Shown: one piece after another, positions 1 to 8,938 of the stretch | Layout: each line of letters opens with the position of its first letter | Position numbering within the stretch: the first letter of the stretch is position 1 | Origin: Bog-473 sp963807675 | GTDB lineage: Bacteria > Actinomycetota > Acidimicrobiia > Acidimicrobiales > RAAP-2 | NCBI GenBank assembly: GCA_963807675.1 | Contig: CAWECP010000007.1 | Span: forward strand, 155,342-219,341 | Length of the DNA stretch: 64,000 bases | Reading direction: 5' to 3' | Position numbers and translations under genes: made by a program | Notes under the pieces: model-generated | Seen by the model: the letters and a program-made list of their open reading frames with translations, nothing else | Told to the model about the DNA's origin: nothing | Databases searched by the model: none

Positions 1-544
1 AATGACGACGGATAGATGACCATAACGGAACAGTTCCTCGTTGAGCCCGGAACCGAGATGATTCCGACACCACCGATCCACCTCCAAGGGTTCGACCTCG
101 ATCAGTTCGTCCGGCACCAGCACATTTTGACCGGGTGTTCGACTCGGTCGAAACCAGTCGTTTGTGACCCCACCCCGGCGTGTAATAACCGTTTGTAGGT
201 CCGATGGGAATGACCTTTTCTATTTCCGTCGCCTTAGGCGAGCTTCTAGGGGCCTCTCCGACGATCTATCGCTTTAGCGAAACGTCGAAGCGGGTGCCCT
301 TGTTCCATGTAATGGTCAGCTGCTAGGCCTCTGGGGGGACTGCGGGACGGAAGTCGGTGTGAGCACGCCGCCCTCGTGGGCCGCCCGAGGCGCCGCCTCC
401 CCCCGGTCTATGACTCGCCTCGGGTCCCGAACTGGGTCGAGCCTGGAATCGTGCGCCAGAAGGCGTGTGCGTCACCTCGGCGTTGATCGCCGTGGAATCC
501 CACCCTTGCGCCGGTTGCGGTACTGATCTGTCCTCCCCATTCCT
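1..544. other. No supported gene
   Basis: I see no open frame here with a recognisable protein family and no RNA gene. Short open frames of about 60 codons exist, but they lack a ribosome binding site and a family match. The segment lies beyond the 3' end of the broken repeat protein that ends at 545. Confidence 0.5.
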
Positions 545-1505
545 TTAGAAACCCGTCGCAGCGATGATCGATCCATTGAGGTGCTTGCCCGACATGCCTC
601 CGTCATTAGGTGCATCACCGTACTGGTCCACGGTCCCGTTGGCCGAGGCGATCCAGTAACCATCACCGTCTGATGTGGTGAAGATGGCAGTAGCTGGATT
701 CAGTCCTCCGAAAGCGCCTGCGGCATCGCCGATAGTTGCCAGAATCGCCATAAGATGATCGATGGCGCCGTTGGCGAAGAGGATCCAGTAACCGCCTCCG
801 TCAGGCGTACGAACGGCCGAGGTGACTGGGGACACGGTCTGTGCCCCGGGGCTGCCGTAAGTTGGGGGCATCTCCGAAGGTATAGACGTTCCCGGTCTTG
901 GTCACCAACCAGTACCCATTACCACTGGCATCGGGCATTACGGCAACCGCCGCCCCGGAGCAGCCTCCGATGCCCGGGCACGACCGGCAAAGTGGGCGTC
1001 GCCGAATGCGAAGACCCACCATCGGAGGCCACCATGAAGTAGCCGCCGTCGTCGTTGGATGGCACCATGCCCACGATGGGGGCATTGAGGCTGTTGGGCA
1101 GGCCCGAGCCCGCCGGGATGAAGCCAAGACCGGGAATCGAGCCGTAGAAAGTGCGTATCGCCGAAGCTAAAGACGCCGCCATCGGAGGCGTCGAGCCAGT
1201 AGCCACCATCGTCTTTGGTCGGAACGATGCCGACGACGGGTCGTTGCAGGACGAGTGCTGCCCGTCGAGCCGTGGAAGACGGCTGAGCCAAAGGTGAAGA
1301 TCCCGCCGTCAGATCCAACCAGCCAGTAGCCGTGGGTTGTGGTCGACGGTGACGTGACCAGGTCCCGGCGGAGTTGGCGTGGGGGGTGTAGGAGCCGTGG
1401 GAGCAGCAGGTATCCCTCCAGTCCAGAGAACACCGCCTGATGAATCGTTTTCACTTCCTGCTCCTATACATGTGGACAGATCTGAGCAAGAGACTCCATC
1501 CAAGT
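545..1505 (-). pseudogene. Secreted GYWLV-repeat protein, frameshifted and 5'-truncated
   Basis: Reading the minus strand and changing frame several times gives a chain of related units: HGYWLVGSDGGIFTFGS, then DGGYWLDASDGGVFSFGD, DGGYFMVASDGG followed by VFAFGDAHF, NGYWLVTKTGNVYTFGDAP, and two more degenerate units before a TAA at 545-547. The repeat belongs to a family of secreted beta-rich actinobacterial proteins, common in Acidimicrobiia, whose biochemical role is not established. A proline/threonine linker (about 1375-1415) precedes the repeats. Upstream of it a VSCSDLSTC-type segment suggests another repeat domain. At least four frame changes are needed, so no intact product can be made. 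The 5' end runs into IS21-type terminal repeats near 1510, so the start was probably removed by an insertion. Confidence 0.75.
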
Positions 1506-1510
1506 GTCCA

Positions 1511-1600
1511 TGGCCACGAGAAAGTCCGCACTTATGGCCATGAGCGGTCCGCACTGATGGCCACCAAAAGTCCGCAGTTTTGGCCACCAAAAGTCCGCAC
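1511..1600. repeat. Four tandem IS21-type terminal repeats
   Basis: A unit close to TGGCCACCAAAAGTCCGCAC occurs four times, at about 1511-1531, 1535-1554, 1558-1577 and 1581-1600. The last two are almost identical and the first two are diverged. Clusters of roughly 20-bp repeats are typical of IS21-family ends, where they bind the transposase. An IS21 IstA fragment lies 1 kb away at 2577, so this is probably one end of the same, now broken, element. Confidence 0.65.
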
Positions 1601-1684
1601 CCCTCACTGAAGCATCCACCTGAGTGACTGTCGCGATTGTTTCCCCAGCGCGACACGTGGCACCCACGGCTGGGTACAGCTTCG

Positions 1685-2381
1685 ACAGATAGCGGCTATG
1701 AGCAGCCAGCATGAATCCCTCGTGCCTCCTGGCCCGTTCGAGTCGACTGGAGACGCGACTGTTCATGAGCCAGGCAGGTGCGTTCCACGATCCAGCGCTT
1801 GGGGAGAGCCTTGAAGCCCGGGTGGATGCGCTTGATGACCTCGACGCCGATGTGGTGGTTGCGGCAGTGCTCGATGAAGGTGCGCTTGAAGCCCGAGTCG
1901 CACCAGAGCTTGGCGAAGCGCGCGGCGGCCCGTGCCCGGTCCGACACGCTCATTCCGCCAGTGTTGTCAGACGTGGATGCGGCGACGACCACCACGGCCA
2001 TGAGGAGTCCGAGGGTGTCGACGATGCCGAAGGTCTTTCGGCCGTTGATCCTCTTTCCGGCGTCATATCCCTTGGTTTCCTTCGATACCGTGGCCCCGGC
2101 GCGCACCGAGCGAGCATCGACGATGCCGGCAGAAGGCTCTGCGTCACGGCCCTCTTTGACGCACCGCCGCGGCCAGACGCGCCGCGTCGCTCAGGTCCCG
2201 TTTCTCGACCACTCGAGGTGTTGGCGGTGCACCGAGTTCCAATTCGGATATGTTCGAGCAGGCTGCACTGATAGCTGTGTGGCACATAGAAGATGGCGTG
2301 ACACGGCTGCTGACGGTGAGGGACGACTATCGAACGGGTGTTACGGGGTGACAGATGGCGATGGTCACTCTTCGTGCTCAT
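1685..2381 (-). pseudogene. IS5-family DDE transposase, degenerate
   Basis: Minus-strand translation in shifting frames recovers an IS5-group transposase. An N-terminal piece is recognisable (AIFYV, then PNWNSVHRQHLEWSRNGT). Next comes the first catalytic Asp in AGIVDARSVRAG, then KGYDAGKRINGRKTFGIVDT with DTLGLL, the second Asp in LWCDSGF, and the Glu in RWIVERT. The C-terminal tail (MNSRVSSRLERARRHEGF, AAHSRYL) is only reached after another frame change near 1767. The longest single frame, 1696-2106, covers the central third. With at least three frame breaks the gene cannot give a working transposase. It sits between IS21-type repeats and an IstA fragment, so it may have inserted into the older IS21 copy. 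I could not identify its terminal inverted repeats. Confidence 0.8.
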
Positions 2382-2576
2382 GTCACGTGGGTGTGCGCAG
2401 GTTGCGCACTTGGGAGGGGTGTTTTCTATGACAAAGGCTACGCGGTAGGGGAACTTAGATGAGGGCTATTCGTCATCGAACAGCGCGGATATTTGGGACA
2501 GTCACTGAGGGCCCCTTCTGGCCGGTCACGGTGGCGGTGCAACCCAACCGCCGCTCCGACCGAAGGGACACCTCCA

Positions 2577-3045
2577 TGAAATCAGTGAGGGAACGAATGG
2601 ACATGCATGCTGCCTACCAAGAGGTGGGCTCCTACCGGGCCGCAGCCGAGATCTGCGGCACCACCGACAAGACCGTCAAGCGGGTTGTCGAAGCGGTCAG
2701 GCGGACCGAGGCGCTCGGGAATGGGGGTGAAGTGGCCGTGGCCCACAACTACGACCCGGTCAGCACCATCATCGCCGAACGGGTCGCCCGCACCTCAGGT
2801 CGGATCACGGCCAAACGACTCCTGCCGGTGGCGGTGGCGGCCGGCTATGCCGGTTCGGCCCGCAACTTCCGCCGGGCGGTGGCCGACGCCAAAGCCGAGT
2901 GGCGTCGTGATCACCACCGGGGGGCGGCCCGGGGTCTGGGCGGGCGACATGTTGGTGTTCGACTGGGGCGAGATCGGACCGTTGTTCGTGTTCTGCGCCG
3001 TGTTGGCCTGGAGCCGGTTCCGCTTCGTGTTCTGCCCCTTAATGC
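2577..3045 (+). pseudogene. istA: IS21-family transposase IstA, N-terminal fragment
   Basis: Starting at ATG 2577, the frame encodes the IstA N-terminal helix-turn-helix (KSVRERMDMHAAYQEVGSYR, followed by an AAEICGTTDKTVKRVVE-type recognition helix). Around 2910-2925, in a run of six G, the frame must change to continue as RPGVWAGDMLVFDWGEIG. That is the start of the DDE nuclease domain, with its first Asp in VFDWGEIG, followed by VFCAVLAWSRFRF. Similarity stops near 3045, where an IS3-type sequence begins in its place. No IstB ATPase gene follows. The fragment is therefore frameshifted, truncated and non-functional. Confidence 0.8.
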
Positions 3046-3255
3046 TTCGACCACGCCAGTGCCGAGAGCTTCTGGTCGATCTTCAAACACGAGTACTTCT
3101 ACCGGCACACCTTCGCCACCATCGACGAGCTCCGGGCAGGGATCACCCGATACATCAACTTCTACAACCACCAGCGTCGTTGCGCCAAGGCTGACAATCT
3201 CAGTCCCGTCCGCTACGAGTTAACGTTGGCCAATAGCGAGCAACAAGCCGCATAA
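3046..3255 (+). pseudogene. IS3-family transposase OrfB, C-terminal fragment
   Basis: From about 3046 the plus strand reads DHASAESFWSIFKHEYFY, then IDELRAGITRYINFYNHQRR and LSPVRYEL, ending in TAA at 3253-3255. This is the hallmark C-terminus of IS3/IS150-group integrase-type transposases, in which the third catalytic Glu lies in the AESFWS segment. Only about 69 residues remain of the usual 270-300, and the upstream half has been replaced by IS21 IstA sequence. I see no intact IS3 element nearby. Confidence 0.8.
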
Positions 3256-3450
3256 ACCGTGTCCACTATTTCTGGGAAGGTATTCATTTCAGAGCGTGGG
3301 CAACGCCTGGATGAGCACTCCTTCTCGAGGCCGAGCGCACACATGGAATCGCCTGAGCCGGACTCAACCATCGCAATCCGGTTGGCAGGTCAGGAATGCG
3401 GTGCTAGACCTGACCGAGTCACAAAGACTTGGATCGGAGAGGAGTCGGCA

Positions 3451-3759
3451 ATGAAGTTCGTAGTGACGTGGAAGGTTCGGAGTGGCGCATCCGCCGCTGA
3501 CAATGAGGCAGCCGCAGCTCGCGTGCTTGAAGTCTTCGGAAAGTGGTCGCCGCCATCCGACGAAACCTTTCATCAGTTCTTGGGTCGCCTCGACGGTACG
3601 GGCGGTTTTGCAGTCGTAGAGACCGACAATCCAGATTCCCTCGCAGAAGCCCCGGCGAAGTTCGGCACCTACTTGGATTTTGAAATAGTCCCAGTGAACG
3701 ACATCACCGAGACCACCCGCCTGCTTGGCGAGGGAGTCGAGTTCCGCAAGTCGATCTAG
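3451..3759 (+). CDS. DUF3303 domain protein
   Basis: This is a 102-residue protein beginning MKFVVTWKV, with the DUF3303 pattern: an N-terminal beta strand, a Gly-Arg-Leu-Asp turn, FAVVETDNPDSL in the middle and LDFEIVPV near the end. The fold resembles small ferredoxin-like stress or binding proteins, but no reaction is established for the family. The start at 3451 is supported by a GGAGAGGAG ribosome binding site just upstream; the frame is open further upstream without one. It lies just right of the IS graveyard and 70 bp before a methyltransferase on the same strand. Nothing else indicates its role. Confidence 0.7.
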   Translation: MKFVVTWKVRSGASAADNEAAAARVLEVFGKWSPPSDETFHQFLGRLDGTGGFAVVETDNPDSLAEAPAKFGTYLDFEIVPVNDITETTRLLGEGVEFRKSI

Positions 3760-3832
3760 AGGTTCGCTCGCGCCAGATTGATTGATGGGCGCTGTCTTGC
3801 CAAGAAGGAGTTCCTTCGCGCGGAATCGAATA

Positions 3833-4450
3833 ATGACTCTTTACGAAGATCAGCTCCTCCCCAGGGTCCAGAACAAGGTCATGGACAGCAAGGACCTACG
3901 GGCCGCGAGAGCCCGAGTCTGCTCGGCGCTATGGGGCGACGTGGTTGAGGTTGGCTTCGGGACCGGCCTCAATGCTCCCTATTACCCCGAGAGCGTGCGA
4001 AGGATCGCCGCAGTCGAGCCTTCTTGGCTGTGCATGCGCCTCGCCGAACCCCGGATCGCCGCCACGTCGGCAAAGATCGAGCTTGCAGGACTCAATGGTG
4101 AGGCCCTGCACTTACCCTCGAACGAGTTCGACACAGCGCTGTCGACCTGGACGCTGTGCACCATTCCTGACGTGAAGGCTGCGCTCGCCGAGATTCGACG
4201 AGTTCTGAAACCCGGCGGCACGTTCCATTTTCTCGAGCATGGGCGCGCTCCCGATGCCCGCGTCGCGCTCTGGCAGGCCCGGATCGAACCAATGCGGAAA
4301 CACCTAGTTGGAGGCTGCCATGTCACCAGGGAAATCTCCGACCTCGTCGAGCGGGCGGGCTTCCAGCTCGTCAAGGTGCGGACCTACTACATGAGCGGTG
4401 AGCTGAGGGTATTTGGATACACCTTCGAAGGTATGGCTACCAAACCCTGA
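3833..4450 (+). CDS. Class I SAM-dependent methyltransferase
   Basis: This 205-residue protein begins MTLYEDQLLPRV. It carries motif I VVEVGFGTGLN (about residues 37-47), an acidic residue ending strand 2 in AAVEPS, motif II-like FDTALSTWTLCTI, and the ALAEIRRVLKPGGTFHFLEHG segment typical of the UbiE/PmtA-type branch. It should transfer a methyl group from S-adenosylmethionine to a small or lipid acceptor in the cytoplasm; the substrate cannot be told. The start at 3833 fits the family better than the in-frame ATG at 3785. An AAGGAG at 3805 is rather far from 3833, so the start is not certain. A perfect hairpin follows the stop at 4505. Confidence 0.75.
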   Translation: MTLYEDQLLPRVQNKVMDSKDLRAARARVCSALWGDVVEVGFGTGLNAPYYPESVRRIAAVEPSWLCMRLAEPRIAATSAKIELAGLNGEALHLPSNEFDTALSTWTLCTIPDVKAALAEIRRVLKPGGTFHFLEHGRAPDARVALWQARIEPMRKHLVGGCHVTREISDLVERAGFQLVKVRTYYMSGELRVFGYTFEGMATKP

Positions 4451-4504
4451 GCCGAGGGCCCTACGTGGGCGGCGTCGAAGATCACGGGTGGGACACAAAG
4501 CGGG

Positions 4505-4521
4505 GCAGGGTGCCACCCTGC
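4505..4521. terminator. Perfect hairpin between convergent genes
   Basis: GCAGGGT, a GCC loop and ACCCTGC form a perfect 7-bp inverted repeat. It lies between the converging methyltransferase (ends 4450) and VOC gene (ends 4590), a place where a bidirectional terminator is expected. There is no T-run, so a terminator role is inferred from position only. Part of it, CAGGGTGCCACC, recurs next to the dispersed repeat at 9621-9634. Confidence 0.4.
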
Positions 4522-4589
4522 ACTTCGGGGCTACGGCATTCCGGGGAGGCGAATCACGGGTGAGCGGAGCCATGCCGAATCGGCTGACT

Positions 4590-5009
4590 TCATGACTTCG
4601 AGTCTGACCCCAAAAACGGCGACCAGTCTCCCTCGGGGTCAGTGGTTTGTCCCAATTCGATCAGATGACCGTCGGGATCGCGTAAGTAGCAACGGATCTC
4701 ATACGCGTGCTGCTTGGGGGGCGTCAGGAATTCGGCTCCCCGGGCCTTCCATTCCTCATACTTGGCATTGATGTCCGTGACCCGGATATTGAGAAAGGCG
4801 CTGGCCCGGTCGGGGTCGGGTGGCGTCTCGAGGATCACAGTGGGCTTGTCGTCAGTTGGGCCTCCGCCGGCATTGATGACAACGAAGCTGTTAGCGAGTG
4901 CGACATTGGTCGGCACGGGGCCGAAGACCACCTCGCCGCCGAGAACTTCGGTATAGAAGCGCCGGGAGCGCTCGACATCGTCCGACACAATGAAGTGGGT
5001 CAACACCAT
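4590..5009 (-). CDS. VOC (glyoxalase/bleomycin-resistance fold) protein
   Basis: A 139-residue protein starting MVLTHFIVSDDVERSRRFY. It has the usual two beta-alpha-beta-beta-beta halves of the vicinal oxygen chelate fold and ends with the conserved RDPDGHLIELGQ strand that supplies a metal ligand (the Glu). Family members include glyoxalases, dioxygenases and antibiotic-binding proteins; the substrate is not predictable here. I prefer the ATG at 5009 because the family normally begins with this strand. The frame is open for about 18 more codons upstream. A decayed copy of the last 25 or so codons occurs 3 kb away at 7896-7975. Confidence 0.75.
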   Translation of the reverse strand: MVLTHFIVSDDVERSRRFYTEVLGGEVVFGPVPTNVALANSFVVINAGGGPTDDKPTVILETPPDPDRASAFLNIRVTDINAKYEEWKARGAEFLTPPKQHAYEIRCYLRDPDGHLIELGQTTDPEGDWSPFLGSDSKS

Positions 5010-5182
5010 TCCCGCTTCGGAGCCATTGCTTTCAGACAATTCGCACCTCCAGTGAATGGGCACATACCGGCTTGCCGCCGGGTCTGCGCAGCCATGTTCC
5101 AGTGAGCGAAGTATCGTCCTTCTCCCACGCCACGACTAGTGGCCATTCCAATGGTCCTCATATCGTGAGGTAATTTCCGCGA

Positions 5183-5201
5183 TGCCCCGGTTCGCCGGGA
5201 C
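5183..5201. repeat. Dispersed 19-bp hairpin repeat, copy 1
   Basis: TGCCCCGGTTCGCCGGGAC contains a CCCGG/CCGGG stem around a TTCG loop. An identical copy lies at 37597-37615, a one-mismatch copy at 18526-18544 and a two-mismatch copy at 9607-9625. All four are intergenic. This copy is in the divergent gap between the VOC gene and the SnoaL-like gene. Confidence 0.6.
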
Positions 5202-5304
5202 AGTCGGACACTCCGGCTACTCAATAAAAATGCTGGAATTGGAATGCAAAGGGTGAAGGTTCCCCTCTAAGGTTCCCGTAGGAACAGCCAGAGGAGGCCA
5301 AGCA

Positions 5305-5709
5305 ATGGGCAACGTCGAGCTAATAAGAGATGCGTACGACTGCTTCAGTCGAGGTGACATTCCCACCCTCCTGGGCATGATGGACCCCGACATCCAGTGG
5401 AGCGAGGCAGAGGGGAACCCGTACCAACCGAGCGGCAGGGCTTGGAGGGGTCCAGATGCCATCGTGCAGAACCTGTTCGTGAAGATTGGGGCAGACTTTG
5501 ACGGCACCTTCGTCATTCACCCCAAAGACTTCTACGATGCCGGTGATACGGTCGTCGTCGAAGGGCGCTACACGGGGACCTTCACGGCTACGGGCAAGAG
5601 TTTGGACGCGCAGGTCTGCCACGTATTCAAGCTTCGTGACGGCAAAGTGATTAGCTTCCAGCAGTTCGTGGACACGGCACAGTTGCAAGATGTGATGGGC
5701 GCCCGATAG
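5305..5709 (+). CDS. SnoaL-like (NTF2 fold) protein
   Basis: This 134-residue protein reads MGNVELIRDAYDCFSRGDIP, with a helical start, MDPDIQWSEAEGNPY, a central GPDAIV helix and a C-terminal LRDGKVISFQQFVDTAQL strand. That is the layout of stand-alone SnoaL-like NTF2-fold proteins related to polyketide cyclases and limonene-epoxide hydrolases. The role is probably small-molecule binding or isomerisation; the reaction is unknown. An AGAGGAGG ribosome binding site precedes the ATG by about 7 bases, so the start is secure. A small inverted repeat (GGTTCC-CGTA-GGAAC) sits just upstream at 5271-5285. Two other SnoaL/LEH-like genes occur within 9 kb, both broken. Confidence 0.8.
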   Translation: MGNVELIRDAYDCFSRGDIPTLLGMMDPDIQWSEAEGNPYQPSGRAWRGPDAIVQNLFVKIGADFDGTFVIHPKDFYDAGDTVVVEGRYTGTFTATGKSLDAQVCHVFKLRDGKVISFQQFVDTAQLQDVMGAR

Positions 5710-5869
5710 CGCCAAGGCCCGGAGCCGGAATTTCTGAGACTGCCTCAGAACATTGCCGGGAGGGCGTCACCCTGCGACATCAACGGGCGAGTGACTCTGC
5801 CCGGCGTCCCGACGACCTCGCCAGCCTCGGCCGGGACGCAGAGGACGCAACCGTGGAACAATTACGGGC

Positions 5870-6169
5870 ATGGACGAGCCGCCGGAGCTGCAGTGCAACG
5901 GACACTGGAGGATGGCTGTTTGGGCCCTCCGAGTGGGGTACGTCGGGCTGGCCGTCGCCATCGCGGGCCTCATCGTGATGTTGTTGGGATCCACGCGGTG
6001 GCTCCTGGCCGTCGGGGTGATCATCTGGCTCGCCGCCGCAGTCGTCACGTTGGCGGGGTTCTTCTGGTCCCGGCACGAGCTGCCCGAGCCACGACCTGGG
6101 TACTGGTCGATGCGGTTCATGCTCATCCGCGACACGGTCCACGTGCGGTCGTTGGCCCAGCGGTCCTGA
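5870..6169 (+). CDS. Small membrane protein, two TM segments
   Basis: A 99-residue open frame with two strongly hydrophobic stretches, about residues 15-40 (VWALRVGYVGLAVAIAGLIV) and 43-66 (WLLAVGVIIWLAAAVVTLAG), joined by a short Gly-Ser-Thr-Arg turn. The N-terminus and C-terminus are both polar, so it is probably a helical hairpin in the cytoplasmic membrane. No family was recognised. There is no clear ribosome binding site before 5870. The hydrophobic pattern and the good length argue that it is real, but a chance frame in this GC-rich DNA cannot be excluded. Confidence 0.5.
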   Translation: MDEPPELQCNGHWRMAVWALRVGYVGLAVAIAGLIVMLLGSTRWLLAVGVIIWLAAAVVTLAGFFWSRHELPEPRPGYWSMRFMLIRDTVHVRSLAQRS

Positions 6170-6505
6170 CCGCTCCGCCCTTCGTGGCTGCGCCCGCCGT
6201 GCAACACTCTCCCGTCTTGTCGACCCGACCGGGATGTGCCGTTACCGAGCGTGTCCGAGAGGTGTCGCCAGCGACCACCGCGAGCTTCCCTTGGAAGTCC
6301 TCCGCGGCAACGACGTTACGCCCCACGGAGCTGGGCGCGTACCAGCAGTTGTGAGCAGCCAGGTGCAGGGTCGGCCTTGCAGAAGCAGTTCGAGTCGAAG
6401 GGGCGGGCGGCGCCTGGGAGATGTGAGGGACCGGCCGGCCGCGGCGGGGGTCGCGTAAGGGGCATGCTGTAGCGGTTTCTCGGGCCGCCGATGAAGGAGG
6501 TGCTT

Positions 6506-7777
6506 GTGCAAAGGGTCACCCGGTTGCTCGTGGTGAGCGCGATTCTCCTGAGCGGCGCCGTCATCGGCGCCGGGGCTGGTCCGGCAGCCGGAGCGGCCGT
6601 TCCTCAGGGTCAGGGGGTCACGGCCACGACGATCCGGATCGGCATCCCCTACATCGATCTCTCGGCGATCAGGCAGTTCGGCATCACGCTCGACCAGGGC
6701 AACTACCCCGACGCCTACAACGCCATCATTGCCAACCTGAACGCGCACGGCGGAGTGGACGGCCGCAAGCTGGTGCCCTACCTCCTGGCGGTCAGCCCAG
6801 TCGGCACGGCACCCGCGGCGACGGCGTGCACCCAGCTCGATGAGGACGACAAGGTCTTCGTCGCGATCGCGCCCTTCGAGCCCGCCTGCTTCCTGCAGCA
6901 AGGCGTGCCGACCATCGCGGGGTCCTACCAGGCCGGCGCGGCCTCCGGCGTCGCGCCGAACTTCACGTTGACGCCGCCGCAGGCGGCCTACGACCCCGTG
7001 CAGCTCAAGGCGTTCGTGCACGAAGGTGTGTTCAAAGGAAAGAAGGTCGGGATCTTCGCGGGGCAGACCACGGACGAAGACGAGCTCCACGTTGTGGAAT
7101 CGGCCTTGCGCTCCCTTCACGTCTCGGTCGTCGCGACAGCGGTGGACGCCGGCGCGCCGGGTGACGAGACCGCCATCAACCAGCAGGCGAGCATCATTGC
7201 GCAGCGCTTCGAGACGTCCGGAGTCGACGAGGTGGTGGCCGTCGGCGAGGGCTCCCTCGTCTGGCCGGACGCACTCCAGGCCAACCAGAGCACCTACCAC
7301 CCGCCCTTCGTCGCCACGAACGAGGGCACGATAGAGACGGCGGTGCTCGCCGCATCCATCTCCCCTACGTACCTGCGCGGCGTGCTGACCTCGAGCCCGG
7401 TCCCCTCGAACTACCAGATCTGGCACACGCCGTTCGTCCAGCACTGCGACCAAGTCGTCCACAAGGCGTACCCGTCCGACAAGATCACGCCACCCACCAA
7501 TCCGATCAGCGGTTCGGACCAGACCTTCTACTCGGTCGAGTCGGCGTGCATCAACATGGCACTCTTCACCACCATCGCCAAGGCCGCCGGCAAGAACCTC
7601 ACCGTGGCCAGCTTCGAGAGAGCCGGCTACGGGCTGCGCAACGCGACCATTCCAGGGGCCGCGTCATCGGTCTCGTTCGGCCCCGGCCGGTCCTACCCGC
7701 TCGGCCCCGTCATCATGGTCACCTACGACCCGGCCAAGAACGTGTTGGACTTCGCCAACTCGGCAGCCGAGACGTAA
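6506..7777 (+). CDS. Secreted substrate-binding protein, type 1 periplasmic fold
   Basis: This 423-residue protein has a signal peptide (VQRVTRLLVVSAILLSG..., cleavage probably after AGA near residue 30). The body resembles ABC-type branched-chain amino acid receptors (Peripla_BP_6): TTIRIGIPY at the start, KVGIFAGQTTDEDEL in the middle, and DEVVAVGEGS. The GTG at 6506 is chosen because a perfect AAGGAGG lies just upstream; the in-frame ATG at 6491 overlaps that Shine-Dalgarno sequence. No permease or ATPase genes are adjacent, so it is an orphan binding protein. It may serve a transporter encoded elsewhere or act as a sensor ligand-binder. The ligand is unknown. Confidence 0.75.
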   Translation: MQRVTRLLVVSAILLSGAVIGAGAGPAAGAAVPQGQGVTATTIRIGIPYIDLSAIRQFGITLDQGNYPDAYNAIIANLNAHGGVDGRKLVPYLLAVSPVGTAPAATACTQLDEDDKVFVAIAPFEPACFLQQGVPTIAGSYQAGAASGVAPNFTLTPPQAAYDPVQLKAFVHEGVFKGKKVGIFAGQTTDEDELHVVESALRSLHVSVVATAVDAGAPGDETAINQQASIIAQRFETSGVDEVVAVGEGSLVWPDALQANQSTYHPPFVATNEGTIETAVLAASISPTYLRGVLTSSPVPSNYQIWHTPFVQHCDQVVHKAYPSDKITPPTNPISGSDQTFYSVESACINMALFTTIAKAAGKNLTVASFERAGYGLRNATIPGAASSVSFGPGRSYPLGPVIMVTYDPAKNVLDFANSAAET

Positions 7778-7895
7778 TCTCCGAAGGGTTGCCGGTACGG
7801 CGGGACCTGTGAACGAGATGTATGGGCCGGATCTCGCCGGTGATCTCAGCATCCACCCGGATCCCTTCCGGATGTGGTCGACGGCCACTGAGCGG

Positions 7896-7975
7896 GTGAC
7901 GAGTCTCCCTTGTGAGTCCGTGGCTTGACCCACTTCTATGAGATGACCGTCAGGATCGCGGCGTAGCAACGAAGA
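7896..7975 (-). pseudogene. Remnant of a VOC-fold gene, C-terminal strand only
   Basis: The minus strand reads RDPDGHLIEVGQATDSQG, nearly the same as the C-terminal RDPDGHLIELGQTTDPEG of the intact VOC gene at 4590-5009. The DNA of the two segments is also alignable (shared GATGACCGTC and TAGCAACG blocks). Everything upstream of the last strand is missing. It is a leftover of a duplicated or deleted VOC gene in the gap before the hydrolase at 8001. Confidence 0.7.
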
Positions 7976-8000
7976 CACCCGACTGCTTAACCTTTACGAG

Positions 8001-8852
8001 GTGGGAGAATTCGAGACCTCAGACAATGTCCGACTTCGGTACGACGTCCGAGGTACGGGACCCCCACTTCTGGCCTGCCAGGGCGGGCCGGCCAACATTT
8101 CAGAAACGCTGGCCGACGCCCTCGTACCGCTTGAGGGCGCGTACACGCTCTTGTATCACGATTATCGAGGCAGTGGGCACTCCGAAGTCGCTCCGAGCGC
8201 CACGTATACCTATGAGCGGATTGCCGACGACTTTGACGAGCTGCGGATCCACCTCGGCTATGAACGCGTCGGCGTGCTGGCCCACTCGATGGGCGGCTTC
8301 ATTGGACTCAACTACGCGCTGCGGCACCCTGAGGCGTGCGCTGGCATGGTCTTAGTCGGCACCACCCCCACGGGCGACCCCGGCAAGATCGCGCTACCAG
8401 CATTGCGGGCTCTCGGTCCGGCTCGCACCGCCAAGACCCTAGCCATGGCTGTGTGGTACGTAGCCGCTTGGTCTTGGCGCTCTGAGTCAAAAGACAAACA
8501 CGCTGCCCGTTACGCCGCCGTGGACGTCACTCAGGAAGGGATACCCGCTGTCCGCGACAAGGTGAAGGCTGCCTTGGCAGGCCTACCCGCACCCAATGAC
8601 AACGTCCCACACCTGGAGCGGATGTTCGCTCGCACTGACCTCACCGGCCGACTCGATGAGATCCGCTGTCCGGTCCTCGTTCTCTATGGCCAGCGCGACG
8701 CCCTGATGGTCGCCGGCGCCCAGATGTTGGTGCAAGGGTTAACCGACGTATGCCAAGTGCGGCTTCCAGAGGTCGGCCACGAGCCATTCATTGAGGACCC
8801 AGATGCGGCCTTCCCACCCGTTCTCGAGTTCCTTGCCACCCTGCAGTTCTGA
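8001..8852 (+). CDS. Alpha/beta hydrolase, proline-iminopeptidase-like
   Basis: A 283-residue cytoplasmic alpha/beta hydrolase. After a beta-hairpin start (FETSDNVRLRYDVRGTGPPL) it has the oxyanion-loop region CQGGPAN, the DYRGSGHS turn, the nucleophile elbow AHSMGG (Ser near residue 97), the acid in GQRDAL and the catalytic His in VGHEPF. All triad residues are present. CQGGPAN and DYRGSGHS resemble prolyl aminopeptidases and related serine hydrolases, but the substrate is not assured. Translation starts at GTG 8001 with no strong ribosome binding site. It stands alone between intergenic remnants. Confidence 0.8.
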   Translation: MGEFETSDNVRLRYDVRGTGPPLLACQGGPANISETLADALVPLEGAYTLLYHDYRGSGHSEVAPSATYTYERIADDFDELRIHLGYERVGVLAHSMGGFIGLNYALRHPEACAGMVLVGTTPTGDPGKIALPALRALGPARTAKTLAMAVWYVAAWSWRSESKDKHAARYAAVDVTQEGIPAVRDKVKAALAGLPAPNDNVPHLERMFARTDLTGRLDEIRCPVLVLYGQRDALMVAGAQMLVQGLTDVCQVRLPEVGHEPFIEDPDAAFPPVLEFLATLQF

Positions 8853-8938
8853 CCAGCGAGCGACCTGCCCCCGAACGGTCGCCAGCGCGGCAGCAGTCAT
8901 GGCCTCGCGACACCTACCTTGCGCGCAAGACGGACGGG

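Noticed and set aside
1511..1600. Short CRISPR-like direct repeats
   Set aside because: The four 20-bp units are 22-25 bases apart with only 3-4-base spacers, which fits IS21 terminal repeats instead.
4498..4521. Rho-independent terminator after the methyltransferase
   Set aside because: The hairpin is perfect but no U-run follows on either strand, so it was kept only as a low-confidence terminator.
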